Shown piece after piece: positions 49,884-58,439 of a stretch of DNA of 64,000 nt. The notes beneath the pieces are model-generated. The model worked only from the letters and a program-made list of their open reading frames with translations, searched no databases and was not told where the DNA came from. The translations under genes were made by a program, and so were the position numbers. The stretch covers positions 56,267 to 120,266 of the forward strand of contig NZ_BONY01000028.1 in assembly GCF_016862955.1 (NCBI RefSeq), read 5' to 3'. The DNA is from Rhizocola hellebori (GTDB taxonomy: Bacteria; Actinomycetota; Actinomycetes; Mycobacteriales; Micromonosporaceae). Position 1 is the first letter of the stretch, and each line of letters opens with the position of its first letter.

Positions 49884-50825
49884 CTAGGGTAGTGCCCGCA
49901 GTTGCGGGAAAACTTTCGACACCTTGGCTATGAGGTAGTCGCCGTAGGTACCGGCAAAGGCCTGAAGATCTTGACCATCCCAGCGAGGCTCGCCCATCGC
50001 AGCAGCCCGCGCCCGGCCCGGCAGCGGCGGGACCTCCTGGGCGAAGTCGGGGTCGAAGAAGAACGGGAAGGACAGCCGCTCATTGCCCGACACATTGCGC
50101 ACGCGGTGCGGGGTCGAGCGGTAGTAGCCGCCGGTCAGCCGATCGAGCATGTCCCCGATGTTGCAGACAAACGTTCCCGGCACCGGCGGCGCGTCGATCC
50201 AGCCGCCCGGCGCCTTGACCTGAAGACCGCCGTTGCTGTCCTGCGCCAGCAGCGTAAGCAGGCCATAGTCGGTGTGCTCGCCCACTCCCCAGCCGTCGTC
50301 ACCGGCTTCGGCGGGCGGGTAGTGGAAGATCCGGAACAGCACGGTCGGGTTGGCGGTGTAGCCGGCGGCGAAGTAGTCCTCGTCCAGGTCCAGGCTGACC
50401 GCCACGCCGCGCATGACTTGCTGCGCGACTGCGGTCAGCGCCTCCATATAACGCAGCGTCGTCTCCCGAAGCGCCGGGACCGCGGCGGGAAACAGATTCG
50501 GCCCGTGCAGCGGCAGCGGGTGACCGGCCGGTAGCTCGCTGCCGAAATACAGCCCCTCCTTCAGGTCTGGCCTTCCCGAGGTCAGCTCCGCGCCCACCGG
50601 AAAGAACCCGCGCCACGCCTTGCCACCGTGCTGCATCGCAATCTCAAGCTTCTGCGGCTCGGGCAGAGCGAAGAACTCCCGCGCCGCGGCATCAAGCCCG
50701 GCCAGCAGCTCGCCCGGCACGCCATGCCCGGTCAGGTAGAAGAACCCGTTGTCCCGGCACGCCGCCGCTATCCGCGGCGCCACCTCCCGCATCGGCCGCG
50801 ACAAATCCACCATCGGCAAACTCAC
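49884..50825 (-). CDS. Isopenicillin N synthase-family Fe(II)/2-oxoglutarate-dependent oxygenase
   Basis: A 313-residue oxygenase. Iron ligands H184 and D186 are in GEHTDYGLL and H240 in STPHRVRN; the 2-oxoglutarate-binding RxS pair is R250/S252 in [11 protein letters not shown]. The N-terminal [13 protein letters not shown] segment is the DIOX_N domain. The GTG at 50825 is chosen because it restores the family start (LPMVDLSRP) and has TAGGCT 7 nt upstream. Such enzymes hydroxylate or cyclise small molecules; no biosynthetic cluster surrounds it, so the substrate is unknown. Divergent from the phosphatase gene, with 30 bp between starts. Confidence 0.9.
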   Translation of the reverse strand: MSLPMVDLSRPMREVAPRIAAACRDNGFFYLTGHGVPGELLAGLDAAAREFFALPEPQKLEIAMQHGGKAWRGFFPVGAELTSGRPDLKEGLYFGSELPAGHPLPLHGPNLFPAAVPALRETTLRYMEALTAVAQQVMRGVAVSLDLDEDYFAAGYTANPTVLFRIFHYPPAEAGDDGWGVGEHTDYGLLTLLAQDSNGGLQVKAPGGWIDAPPVPGTFVCNIGDMLDRLTGGYYRSTPHRVRNVSGNERLSFPFFFDPDFAQEVPPLPGRARAAAMGEPRWDGQDLQAFAGTYGDYLIAKVSKVFPQLRALP

Positions 50826-50832
50826 GGGCGTA

Positions 50833-50849
50833 AGCCTAGCCACTAGGAT
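50833..50849. promoter_or_regulatory. Back-to-back leaderless promoters of oxygenase and phosphatase genes
   Basis: TAGGCT on the minus strand (50833-50838) ends 7 nt before the oxygenase GTG; TAGGAT on the plus strand (50844-50849) ends 6 nt before the phosphatase ATG. Only 30 bp separate the starts, so each -35 region must lie at or inside the other gene and both promoters cannot be open at once. Confidence 0.6.
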
Positions 50850-50855
50850 CGGCGG

Positions 50856-51359
50856 ATGCTGGTGGTGGTGAGGCACGCTATGCCGGTGGTGGAGCCGCTG
50901 ATGTTGCCCGATCGCTGGGTGCTCAGCGACGAGGGTCGGGCGGCTGCGGGCCGGTTGGTGTTCCCGCAGGGGGCGACGCTGGTCGCCAGTGGTGAGCCGA
51001 AGGCGATTCAGACGCTGGAGCATGCCGGCCCGGTCATCTCGGACACGCGGTTCAATGAGGTGCACCGGGTTGAGGCGTTCGGTGACGATTTTCGGGTGGT
51101 CCGCCGGGCCTATGTGGACGGTGTGGACCATCCGGACTGGGAGCGGCGTGCGGAAGTGGTGGCCCGGTTCGACGAGGCGATCGCGTCCTACCCGGATCGG
51201 CCCTTGGTCGTGGCGAGCCACGGCATGGCGATGACGGTGTGGCTGACCGCCCGCATCGGCCTGGACGATCCGGGTGAATTCTGGGCGGACCTGCGGCTTC
51301 CCGACGCGCTCGCCATCGACCTCGACGCGCGAAGCTGGTCGCGGCTCACGCCACAGTGA
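50856..51359 (+). CDS. Histidine phosphatase family protein
   Basis: A 167-residue small histidine phosphatase. VVVRHAMP at residues 2-9 holds the RHG-like motif with the catalytic His; [12 protein letters not shown] supplies the second Arg/Lys region, and [13 protein letters not shown] the second catalytic His. Such enzymes dephosphorylate sugar phosphates, nucleotides or proteins. TAGGAT 6 nt before the ATG suggests a leaderless mRNA. The cupin and DUF1304 genes follow on the same strand. Confidence 0.87.
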   Translation: MLVVVRHAMPVVEPLMLPDRWVLSDEGRAAAGRLVFPQGATLVASGEPKAIQTLEHAGPVISDTRFNEVHRVEAFGDDFRVVRRAYVDGVDHPDWERRAEVVARFDEAIASYPDRPLVVASHGMAMTVWLTARIGLDDPGEFWADLRLPDALAIDLDARSWSRLTPQ

Positions 51360-51375
51360 CGGTCATACTGGGCGG

Positions 51376-51810
51376 ATGGATCAACGTCCGCGCACCGCTG
51401 AGCTTCTTGACCTGCAACCACATCCGGAGGGCGGGTGGTACAGGCAGACGTGGCGTTCCCCGGTGAGTTTCACGCCAGACGGGTACCCAGGAGAAAGAGC
51501 CACGGCAACGGCGATCTACTTCCTGTTGCGGCCGGGCGAGCAGTCGCGCTGGCACGTGGTGCGCTCTGCGGAGTTGTGGCTCTGGCACAGCGGAGGCCCG
51601 CTGACCCTGCGCTTCGGCGGCGAAGGCGAGCGGCCCGAGGCGACCGGCGAGATAGTGCTCGGGCCCGACATCGAGGCTGGTCAGCGTCCGCAGGCGGTGG
51701 TCCCGGGCGGGGTGTGGCAGGCGGCCGTACCGGCATCGAGCAGCGAGGTTCTGGTCAGCTGTGTGGTGGCGCCGGGGTTCGACTTCGCCGACTTCATACT
51801 GATGCCATGA
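51376..51810 (+). CDS. Cupin_5 (DUF985) family protein
   Basis: A 144-residue cupin. The start LLDLQPHPEGGWYRQTWRSP and YFLLRPGEQSRWHVVRSAELWLWHSGGPLTL are hallmarks of DUF985/Cupin_5, and SCVVAPGFDFADFIL is its conserved C-terminus. Function unknown; a sugar-isomerase-like activity has been suggested for relatives. CATACT lies 6 nt before the ATG. Its stop overlaps the next gene's start (ATGA). Confidence 0.88.
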   Translation: MDQRPRTAELLDLQPHPEGGWYRQTWRSPVSFTPDGYPGERATATAIYFLLRPGEQSRWHVVRSAELWLWHSGGPLTLRFGGEGERPEATGEIVLGPDIEAGQRPQAVVPGGVWQAAVPASSSEVLVSCVVAPGFDFADFILMP

Positions 51811-52169
51811 ATGTGGCGACCCAGATTTTCGCGGTGCTGGCGGGCTTGCTCCACGTCGGCGTGTTTCTCATGGAAAGCGTGTTGTTCACCCGGCCGAACG
51901 TGCAGCGCCTCTTCCTCGGCAACGCCGCGAACACCCCTCAGCTGCAAACCTTCGCCTTCAATCAGGGTTTCTACAACCTTTTCCTGGCGCTGGGCGCGAT
52001 CGGCGGGGTCATCGCGGGCGGGGCCGCGGGCAAGGCCATCGCGTTGTTCAGCTGCGCCTGCATGGTGGGGGCGGGCGTGGTGCTGCTGGCCTCGCAGCGC
52101 CGGATGTGGCGCGGGGCGGCGCTGCAGATAGTGCCGGCCGGATTGGCGTTGCTGGCGGCGCTGCTCTGA
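51807..52169 (+). CDS. DUF1304 family membrane protein
   Basis: A 120-residue protein with four predicted helices. The pattern AGLLHVGVFLMESVLFTRP and NQGFYNLFLALGAIGGVIAGG (a conserved N-x-G-x-Y-N motif after helix 1) defines DUF1304. Function unknown. Its ATG overlaps the cupin stop, so the pair is translationally coupled. Confidence 0.88.
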   Translation: MNVATQIFAVLAGLLHVGVFLMESVLFTRPNVQRLFLGNAANTPQLQTFAFNQGFYNLFLALGAIGGVIAGGAAGKAIALFSCACMVGAGVVLLASQRRMWRGAALQIVPAGLALLAALL

Positions 52170-52241
52170 TACCGGGGTATGACCGAGAGCTAGCTCTGCA
52201 GGGTGACGTCGGCGCGGGCCCGCAAGGCTAGAGTGGCGGCC

Positions 52242-54005
52242 ATGATCAGCATCTTGCGGCGGTTGGGCAAGGATCTGCTCACCCTGTTTTGGGGCGCGGA
52301 TCCCGCCGCACCACTGCCGCCGCTGCGGCGCCGGTGGCTGCGACCGCTGCTGGTGCTGGCCGCGGCCGGCCTGCTGGCGCTTGCCGCCAAATACCTGCAG
52401 GACACCCGGCACATGTCCGCGCCGGTGGCGATGGCCCTGGGGGCGGTGACGGTGCTGCCGTTGCTGGTGTTGTGGGCCAAGCCGTTGTGGGCGTGGCGGA
52501 TAGCTTACGTCGGGCTGCTCGTGGGCAGCCTCGGCCAGACCTCGGGGGAGGCGTGGCCGTGGAATCCGGTGCAGGTGCTGGTGACCATCGCGGTCATGGT
52601 GATGGTGGCCCTGCGCGAGCCGCCGGGGGTGATTTTCTGTTCGGGCGTAAGCGTTGTGCTCCTCGTGTCGTTTCGGGTCGAGCCAGGCAACGTCGCTGGG
52701 GTGACGGTTCTGATCGCCGTGCTGCTGGTGCTCGGCGAGCACATCGGCCGCCGCCGGTTTCAGCGGGCCGAGGTCACGCCGAGCGAACGTGGCGAGAAAA
52801 TGACGTGGGCTCCCGCCTGGCGCGCCAGATTGGCGAAGTTGGCCAGCGTCTTGCGGCGCCTGGGCTGGGACCTGCTCACCGTCTTATGGGGCGCCGATCC
52901 GGCTCAGCCGTTGCCCCCGATAAAGCGCTGGTGGATTCGGCTGCCGCTGGTGCTGGCCGGCGTGGGCCTCTACCTGGAGGCGGCCCCGGAGCTGTCCAAC
53001 CCCGTCTCGATGGTGCTGGCCTTCGTGACCGTGCTGTCGCTAGTGGTGTTGTGGCGCAAGCCGTTGTGGGCATGGCGGCTCGCCTTCGCCGGCCTGCTGA
53101 TCGGCGGCTTCGGCCAGACGCAGGAGCAAGCGTGGCCGTGGAATCCGGTGCAGACGCTGGCCGCCATCGTCATTTTGTTTGTGGTAGCACTGCGCGAGCC
53201 GCCTGGGATCATTTTCTGGATCGGCGTAAGCGCTGCGCTCACGGTGTGGATTCGGTCGGACAACGCCGCCGCGGCGACTGTTCTGATCGCCGTGCTGTTG
53301 GTGCTCGGCGAGCAGATCGGCCGCCGACGCCGGCTGCAGCGAGCCCTTGTGGTGCAAAGCGAACGGGGCGAGATAGCCGAGGCGCGGGAGGCGATCCTGG
53401 TGGAGCGCACCAGGATCGCGCGGGAGCTGCATGACGTGGTGGCGCACTCGATGTCGCTGGTCGCGGTGCGGGCCGAGACCGCGCCTTACCGCCTGCCCGG
53501 CCTTCCCGACCCGGCCCGCGACGAGTTCCTGGCGCTGGCCGCGACGGCCCGCGATTCCCTGACCGAGTTGCGGCGGCTGCTCGGGGTGCTGCGCACCGAG
53601 CAGACCGAGCCGGAGCTGACCCCGCAACCGGATCTGTCCGATCTGGACGATCTGGTGGCGTCGGCGAGGCAGGCCGGAATGCAGGTCGCCACCGCCATTT
53701 CCGGCCCGTCGCCTTCGGCAGCCACGGGGCTGACGACTTACCGGATCGTGCAGGAGGCGCTCTCCAACGCGGCCCGGCACGCCTCCGGAGCGCCGGTGGA
53801 GGTGACGGTGACCACGACGAAGCGGCAGACACGCGTCGAGGTGCGCAACGGCCCCGGCGCGCCCGCGCCCAGCCCCCAGGGCACGGGACACGGCCTGGTC
53901 GGCATGCGGGAGCGGGTCGAGCTGCTCGGCGGGACGCTGCGGACAGGTCCCACCGACGACGGCGGCTTCGCTGTCGTGGCAACGATTCCGGGTGGGCCGC
54001 GGTGA
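52242..54005 (+). CDS. Sensor histidine kinase with a tandemly duplicated membrane module
   Basis: A 587-residue NarL-type kinase. Residues 4-185 and 203-377 are two copies of one membrane module, each starting LRRLGxDLLTxxWGADPAxP and containing KPLWAWR, WPWNPVQ, VALREPPGxIF, VTVLIAVLLVLGE-like helix and xIGRRR...SERGE. Only the second copy leads into the dimerisation domain with phospho-acceptor H397 (RIARELHDVVAHSM), followed by an ATPase domain (IVQEALSNAARHAS, GTGHGLVGMRERVELLGG). The first copy ends in a short linker. TAGAGT 7 nt before ATG 52242 fixes the start. It overlaps the response regulator gene by 4 bp. A doubled sensor is unusual. Confidence 0.88.
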   Translation: MISILRRLGKDLLTLFWGADPAAPLPPLRRRWLRPLLVLAAAGLLALAAKYLQDTRHMSAPVAMALGAVTVLPLLVLWAKPLWAWRIAYVGLLVGSLGQTSGEAWPWNPVQVLVTIAVMVMVALREPPGVIFCSGVSVVLLVSFRVEPGNVAGVTVLIAVLLVLGEHIGRRRFQRAEVTPSERGEKMTWAPAWRARLAKLASVLRRLGWDLLTVLWGADPAQPLPPIKRWWIRLPLVLAGVGLYLEAAPELSNPVSMVLAFVTVLSLVVLWRKPLWAWRLAFAGLLIGGFGQTQEQAWPWNPVQTLAAIVILFVVALREPPGIIFWIGVSAALTVWIRSDNAAAATVLIAVLLVLGEQIGRRRRLQRALVVQSERGEIAEAREAILVERTRIARELHDVVAHSMSLVAVRAETAPYRLPGLPDPARDEFLALAATARDSLTELRRLLGVLRTEQTEPELTPQPDLSDLDDLVASARQAGMQVATAISGPSPSAATGLTTYRIVQEALSNAARHASGAPVEVTVTTTKRQTRVEVRNGPGAPAPSPQGTGHGLVGMRERVELLGGTLRTGPTDDGGFAVVATIPGGPR

Positions 54006-54661
54006 TCCGGGTGCTCATCGCCGACGACCAGGAGATGGTGCGTGAGGGCTTCGCCGCGCTGCTGAGCGCGCAGCCGGACATCGAGGTCGCCGGGCAGGCC
54101 GCCAACGGGATCGAAGCGGTGGCGATGGCGCGGCAGAGCCAGCCGGACGTGGTGCTGATGGATGTCCGGATGCCGCGCATGGACGGCCTGGAAGCGGCCC
54201 GGATGATCGCCGCCGATGGCTCCGCGAAGGTGCTCATGCTCACCACCTTCGACCTCGACGAATACGTCTATGCCGCGCTGCGGGCAGGTGCCAGCGGCTT
54301 CCTGCTCAAGGACGCGCCCGCGGCCGAGCTGGTCCAGGCGGTGCGGGTGGTGGCGCGGGGCGAGGCGCTGCTCGCGCCATCGGTGACCCGGCGGCTCATC
54401 GAGGATTTCGCGCGCAGGCCCATGCCCGGCGGTCAGACGCCGCCCACGTTGCAGGCGCTGACCACGCGCGAAGTCGAGGTGCTCGCCCTGATCGCCCAGG
54501 GTCTGTCCAATCAGGAGATTGCGGCTCAGCTCGTGGTCGCTGAGCAGACGGTGAAGACCCACGTTGGGCGGATCCTCGGCAAGCTGGGTCTGCGCGACCG
54601 GGCGCAGGCGGTCGTGGTGGCTTACGAGAGCGGCCTCATCACCCCGGGGAGCCACGGCTAG
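54002..54661 (+). CDS. LuxR/NarL-family response regulator
   Basis: A 219-residue regulator, partner of the preceding kinase (GTGA overlap). Receiver: D8/D9 in LIADDQEM, phospho-acceptor D54 in VVLMDVRMPRMDG, switch Thr in LTTFDLDEY, Lys in FLLKDAP. The LuxR-type DNA-binding domain is at about 150-212 (LTTREVEVLALIAQGLSNQE, VVAEQTVKTHVGRILGKLGL). A strong hairpin overlaps the stop codon and probably ends the operon transcript. Confidence 0.94.
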   Translation: MIRVLIADDQEMVREGFAALLSAQPDIEVAGQAANGIEAVAMARQSQPDVVLMDVRMPRMDGLEAARMIAADGSAKVLMLTTFDLDEYVYAALRAGASGFLLKDAPAAELVQAVRVVARGEALLAPSVTRRLIEDFARRPMPGGQTPPTLQALTTREVEVLALIAQGLSNQEIAAQLVVAEQTVKTHVGRILGKLGLRDRAQAVVVAYESGLITPGSHG

Positions 54662-54677
54662 AACGGCTCCCCGGGGT
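54641..54677 (+). terminator. Terminator hairpin of the kinase-regulator operon
   Basis: A perfect 13-bp stem (54641-54653 with 54665-54677) with an 11-nt loop that contains the regulator's stop codon. Confidence 0.75.
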
Positions 54678-54715
54678 GACGCTCCGACCGCGGGGCTACC
54701 GCAAACGTTGCCCGT

Positions 54716-55558
54716 ATGTCTTTGGGACGCAACGTTTCTGTGACCTCAGCCGTATTCCTGGCCGCGCTGTTCACTCCGGCGCAGGCACGTTCACTCGAGC
54801 CCATGCCCGTGTCGTGGGACTATTCCGCGGTGGCGCAGGCCATGCGCGACGCCGGTTACGGCGACCTGGCCGCCGCGCGCCAGTTCGCCGCCTTCGACCC
54901 TTCGGGCGATGGGCGCGCTGTGGAGGTGCTGGGCGACCTTTCCTCCGCGCGCCATGTCGTGGTGCTCGTTCCCGGCTCCGACACGACGCTGGCGGACTTC
55001 GATCGCGGGCTCGGCGGGGTGGCTCGCCGAGCGCCTGCGGTGCAGGCCCGTTCGCTACGCGAGGCCATCCTGGCCCGTCACCCCCAGGCCCAAGTCGCCG
55101 TCGTGGCGTGGCTGGGCTACGACCCGCCCGAAGGCCTCGGCATGGCCGCCGTCCGCCAGGACCGAGCCGCGGACGGCGCTGCCGCCCTGGCCCGCTTCGT
55201 CGCCGCACTCCCTCCACAAGCGACGGTCACCGTAATCGGCCACAGCTACGGCACGGTCGTCATGGCCCTGGCCGCACCCGCCTTCGGCCCTCGCGTCACC
55301 GACCTGGTGGCCCTGGCCAGCCCCGGCCTCAGCGCCCGCGCCACCACCGACCTCAGCCCCCACGCCCGCCTGTGGACCGCCACCGCCCCCACCGACTGGA
55401 TCGGGCACGTCCCCCACCTCCGCATAGGCAACATAGGCCACGGCCCGATTCCCGCCGACGCCCTCGAGCTGCCCACCAACGGCGTCGACGGCCACGACGG
55501 CTACCTCACCCCCGGCTCAGCCACCCTCACTGCCCTAGCCGACCTGGTTGCACGATAA
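54716..55558 (+). CDS. Secreted alpha/beta hydrolase (DUF1023-like)
   Basis: A 280-residue protein with a signal peptide (about 1-24, ends AQA). The alpha/beta-hydrolase core shows HVVVLVPGSDTTL (oxyanion region), VAWLGYDPPEG, the nucleophile elbow GHSYG with catalytic Ser, and a candidate catalytic His in GVDGHDGYL near the end. The DUF1023-type pattern is common in actinobacteria and its substrate is unknown. No ribosome site or clear -10 precedes the ATG, so the start is provisional. Confidence 0.82.
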   Translation: MSLGRNVSVTSAVFLAALFTPAQARSLEPMPVSWDYSAVAQAMRDAGYGDLAAARQFAAFDPSGDGRAVEVLGDLSSARHVVVLVPGSDTTLADFDRGLGGVARRAPAVQARSLREAILARHPQAQVAVVAWLGYDPPEGLGMAAVRQDRAADGAAALARFVAALPPQATVTVIGHSYGTVVMALAAPAFGPRVTDLVALASPGLSARATTDLSPHARLWTATAPTDWIGHVPHLRIGNIGHGPIPADALELPTNGVDGHDGYLTPGSATLTALADLVAR

Positions 55559-55783
55559 TCGCTTCTTTTGCGCCGCAACGTTGTGGTCCCTCGCCGTACC
55601 TCCCGGGCGGCAACGCCACGCCCGTGCTTGGCCACCCCCAGCGGCTGCGCCGCCGACCCCGCACCCGCTAGATCATCTTCAAGCTCTCGGCCCTTCGTCG
55701 CCGCACCGGAGTTCGCGGCGCGCCACCACGCACGCACCGGCGCAAATCGGGATCGCCCGGTGCGACCGCTCTTTCGCGGGTAT

Positions 55784-55821
55784 GTCCATCTCTGCACTCG
55801 GCAGGTGATGCAGAGATGGAC
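55784..55821. repeat. Perfect 13-bp dyad
   Basis: GTCCATCTCTGCA (55784-55796) and its exact complement (55809-55821) with a 12-nt loop. It shares CATCTCTGC with the dyads at 7664-7968. Confidence 0.85.
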
Positions 55822-55964
55822 GCACTCGCCAACACCATGCCCGTCCCGGCGGCGAGCCGATCGCTTACTCAACAACCACGCCGCCCGCGCCGTCTTGTGC
55901 GCGCGGCCTTGTCGCGGGCGTGCGCCGCTCCCCACCGCGCAGGTATGACCATTGCTTGCGCCGC

Positions 55965-56031
55965 ACCTTTGCTCTGCACCCATAGGCGCAACTTCATGGT
56001 CGATGTGCGCCTATGGGTGCAGAGCAAAGGT
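55965..56031. repeat. Perfect 26-bp dyad
   Basis: Arms 55965-55990 and 56006-56031 are exactly complementary over 26 nt, with a 15-nt loop. The left flank and arm read CCGCACCTTTGCTCTGC, close to CCGCACCTACATCTCTGC of the dyads before rnhA. Confidence 0.9.
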
Positions 56032-56140
56032 CCCACGAACCCCCACCCCACCTGGTCGTGCTCACCCTCGCCCGGGGTGATCATCCAGCGCGAAAGGAGT
56101 GCAGACCGCACTGCGGTCGTGATGATCTTCGGCGCGAGGC

Positions 56141-56220
56141 CGCCGGTCTGGGCGGCCGGCGGCGGGTGGGTTGTGGGGTGACGTTGCCGCCGCCGGCCTG
56201 GGTGGCCGGCGGCGGGTGGG
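56141..56220. repeat. Two-copy 30-bp direct repeat, period 50 bp
   Basis: 56141-56170 and 56191-56220 match at 28 of 30 positions and share GGCCGGCGGCGGGTGGG. The 20-bp spacer is not repeated. Confidence 0.8.
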
Positions 56221-56242
56221 GTTTGTGGTGGGTGGTGATGGG

Positions 56243-58306
56243 TTAGGGGTGGGTGGGGGCGGGTTCGCGGAGGCCGAAGCGGGCGTGGAGGCGGCGGAGC
56301 GGATGCGGAGCCCACCAGTTGTGCCGGCCGAGCAGGGTCATTGTGGCGGGGACGAGCAGGCAGCGCACGATGGTGACATCGACTAGCACGGCGACGAAGA
56401 GGCCCAGGCCGATCTGCTCGATGTCGCCGATTTTGGCGGAGGCGAAGAAGCCGAAGACGATGAGCATCAGCAGCGCGGCCGAGGTGATGATGCGGCCGCT
56501 GCTTTGCAGGCCACGTCGCACGGCGGTGTTGGTGTCGTAGCCCGCGTCGACGAACTCCTTGACCCGGGCTAGGAGGAAGACCTCGTAGTCCATGGACAGG
56601 CCGAAGCCGAAGGCGAAGACGAGGACCATGACGTGCGGGCTCAGGCCGCCGACGGTGAGGGTGTCCAGCGGCCCGGCCAGCCAGCCGTGTTCGAAGACGG
56701 CAACCAGGACGCCGAAGGTGGCGCCGAGGGAGACGAAGTTCATCAGGAGCGCCTTTACCGGTACCACGACAGATCCGGTCATCAAGAAGAGCAGGATGAA
56801 CATGGTCACCACGATCACCGCCAGCGCGTAGGGCAGCCCTTGAGCCAGTTTGGCGCGCAGGTCAACGATGTTGGCGGAGTCGCCGGAGACCCAGGAATCG
56901 ACGCCGGCGGGCCGGTCCGCGCGCATCCGGGCGACCAGATCGCGGGCGGGGGCAGCCTGGTTGTCGCCGGTGAGGTGGAAGGCGACCGAAGCGACGCCGG
57001 GAGCGACCGCGCGTGACGGCTCGATCTCCCGTACCGGCCCACCGCGCCAGCGGGCGGCCCAGGTGTCCAAAGTAGAGGGATCGGTACGGGCGACCACCAC
57101 GACACCCGGGTTGGCGCTGAGCCCGTAGCGCGCCGAGAGCGAGTCGAGGACGCGCACGGATTCGATGGTGCGCGGGATGCCTTCCAGATCGGGCTCCTTC
57201 AAGGTGGCGTTGATCAGCGGGAAACCGAGTGCCAGCAAGACGATCGCTGTTCCGAGCGCGAAGACGAGCGGGCGGCGCTGGGTGATGGCGGCCAGGCCGG
57301 AGAAGAAGGCGCCGCGCGGAACCCGCTTCGCGGGCTTGATCCGGCGGCCGAAGATGCGCAGCAGCGCGGCGGTCAGCGTGAGCGCGCTGAGCAGAGCCAC
57401 CACGGTGGCCGAGATCCCGGCGGCGCCCATAGCCCGCAGCTCCTCGACATCGAAGGCGAACAGCCCGGTGAGGGCGGCGGCGACGGTGAGCGCGCTGAAC
57501 GCGATGGTACGCCCGGCGGTGGCCCAGGTGCGGGCCACCGCGACGGCCGGCTCGTGCCCGGCGGCCAGCTCCTCGCGGTAGCGCGCCACGAGCAGCAGTG
57601 AGTAGTCGATGCACAGGGCCAGGCCGAGCATGGTGACCACGCTGATGATGTCGGCGTCGATCCCGATGAACTCCGAGAACGCAAGCAGCACAGCGAAAGC
57701 ACCGGCGACGGTGGCCAGCGTGGCCAGTAGCGGAACCCCGGCCGCGATCAGGCCGCCGAAGACGAAGAGCATGACCAGCACGGTCAGCGGCAGCGAGCTC
57801 AACTCGGCCCGCCCCAGGTCTTCCTGGACGGCGTCATCGATCTGATCGCCGAGCAGCAGGCTTCCTCCAAAAGCGACAGTTGACCCGGGCACCTCTGGCG
57901 CCAGCAGCCGCAGCCGGTCCAGGACGGGCTCGTAGTCGTCCTCGCCCTTGGCGAACACCACCCGAAGCGCGACACCTTTGCCATCGCTGGCGATGCGGGG
58001 CTGCTCCACCTGCTTGACCCCGGCCACCCCCGCCAGGTCGGCGGCAGCTCTGGTCAGCCCGGCCGTGGCCGCCGCTGATTGGGCGTCGATGCCCTCCCAG
58101 AGCGCGACCACGTCGCCTCCGCGATCGGTGGACGCCCTGAGCACCTCCCGAGCCCTGCCAGATTCGGTGTTCGCGGCACGGCCGCTGTCGTCCATGCGCT
58201 CGAAGACCGTCCCGGCGGCGACGACGCCACCGGCCATCACGATCAGCCAGGCCAGCACTACCAGCCAACGGTGACGGTAGGAGATCTTTCCGACAAACTC
58301 AGTCAT
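56243..58306 (-). CDS. MMPL-family RND transporter
   Basis: A 687-residue exporter with the MMPL layout: helix 1 (about 12-32), a large extracytoplasmic loop, five helices, a cytoplasmic loop, helix 7, a second loop, and five more helices. LCIDYSLLLVARYREEL and FGLSMDYEVFLLARVKEF are the conserved helix-4/helix-10 segments with the proton-relay Asp-Tyr. The ATG at 58306 has GGAAGG upstream; a longer frame would overlap the divergent kinase. It may export lipids or drugs. Divergence from the kinase-regulator-DUF4097 operon suggests it is a target of that system. Confidence 0.9.
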   Translation of the reverse strand: MTEFVGKISYRHRWLVVLAWLIVMAGGVVAAGTVFERMDDSGRAANTESGRAREVLRASTDRGGDVVALWEGIDAQSAAATAGLTRAAADLAGVAGVKQVEQPRIASDGKGVALRVVFAKGEDDYEPVLDRLRLLAPEVPGSTVAFGGSLLLGDQIDDAVQEDLGRAELSSLPLTVLVMLFVFGGLIAAGVPLLATLATVAGAFAVLLAFSEFIGIDADIISVVTMLGLALCIDYSLLLVARYREELAAGHEPAVAVARTWATAGRTIAFSALTVAAALTGLFAFDVEELRAMGAAGISATVVALLSALTLTAALLRIFGRRIKPAKRVPRGAFFSGLAAITQRRPLVFALGTAIVLLALGFPLINATLKEPDLEGIPRTIESVRVLDSLSARYGLSANPGVVVVARTDPSTLDTWAARWRGGPVREIEPSRAVAPGVASVAFHLTGDNQAAPARDLVARMRADRPAGVDSWVSGDSANIVDLRAKLAQGLPYALAVIVVTMFILLFLMTGSVVVPVKALLMNFVSLGATFGVLVAVFEHGWLAGPLDTLTVGGLSPHVMVLVFAFGFGLSMDYEVFLLARVKEFVDAGYDTNTAVRRGLQSSGRIITSAALLMLIVFGFFASAKIGDIEQIGLGLFVAVLVDVTIVRCLLVPATMTLLGRHNWWAPHPLRRLHARFGLREPAPTHP

Positions 58307-58403
58307 GCCGATGAGCCTTCCTTTCGGCGGGGGCCGTGTCGGTAACGCAGACTGCCGTTGCCGGGGTGGTGCTAGCCCCACCATGGGACGGCAACCTGCC
58401 ACC

Positions 58404-58433
58404 GTGACCTGCCGGGACCGGTATCTCTACGGT
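58404..58433 (+). promoter_or_regulatory. Leaderless promoter of the kinase-regulator-DUF4097 operon
   Basis: GTGACC (58404-58409), an 18-bp spacer and TACGGT (58428-58433), which ends 6 nt before the ATG at 58440. Confidence 0.55.
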
Positions 58434-58439
58434 GGTGGC

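Larger units (their letters stand above)
55559..56242. other. 684-bp non-coding stretch with dyads and a short direct repeat
   Basis: No convincing gene between the hydrolase and the MMPL exporter. It holds two long perfect dyads (55784-55821 and 55965-56031), a 6-bp hairpin GACCGC/GCGGTC (56104-56118), and a 30-bp direct repeat with 28 matches (56141-56170 and 56191-56220). Like the stretch before rnhA, it separates tandem or convergent genes. Confidence 0.7.

Noticed and set aside
52203..52241. An upstream GTG start for the duplicated-sensor kinase
   Set aside because: The ATG at 52242 has a well-placed TAGAGT and starts at the conserved part of the module; the extra 13 residues overlap that promoter box.
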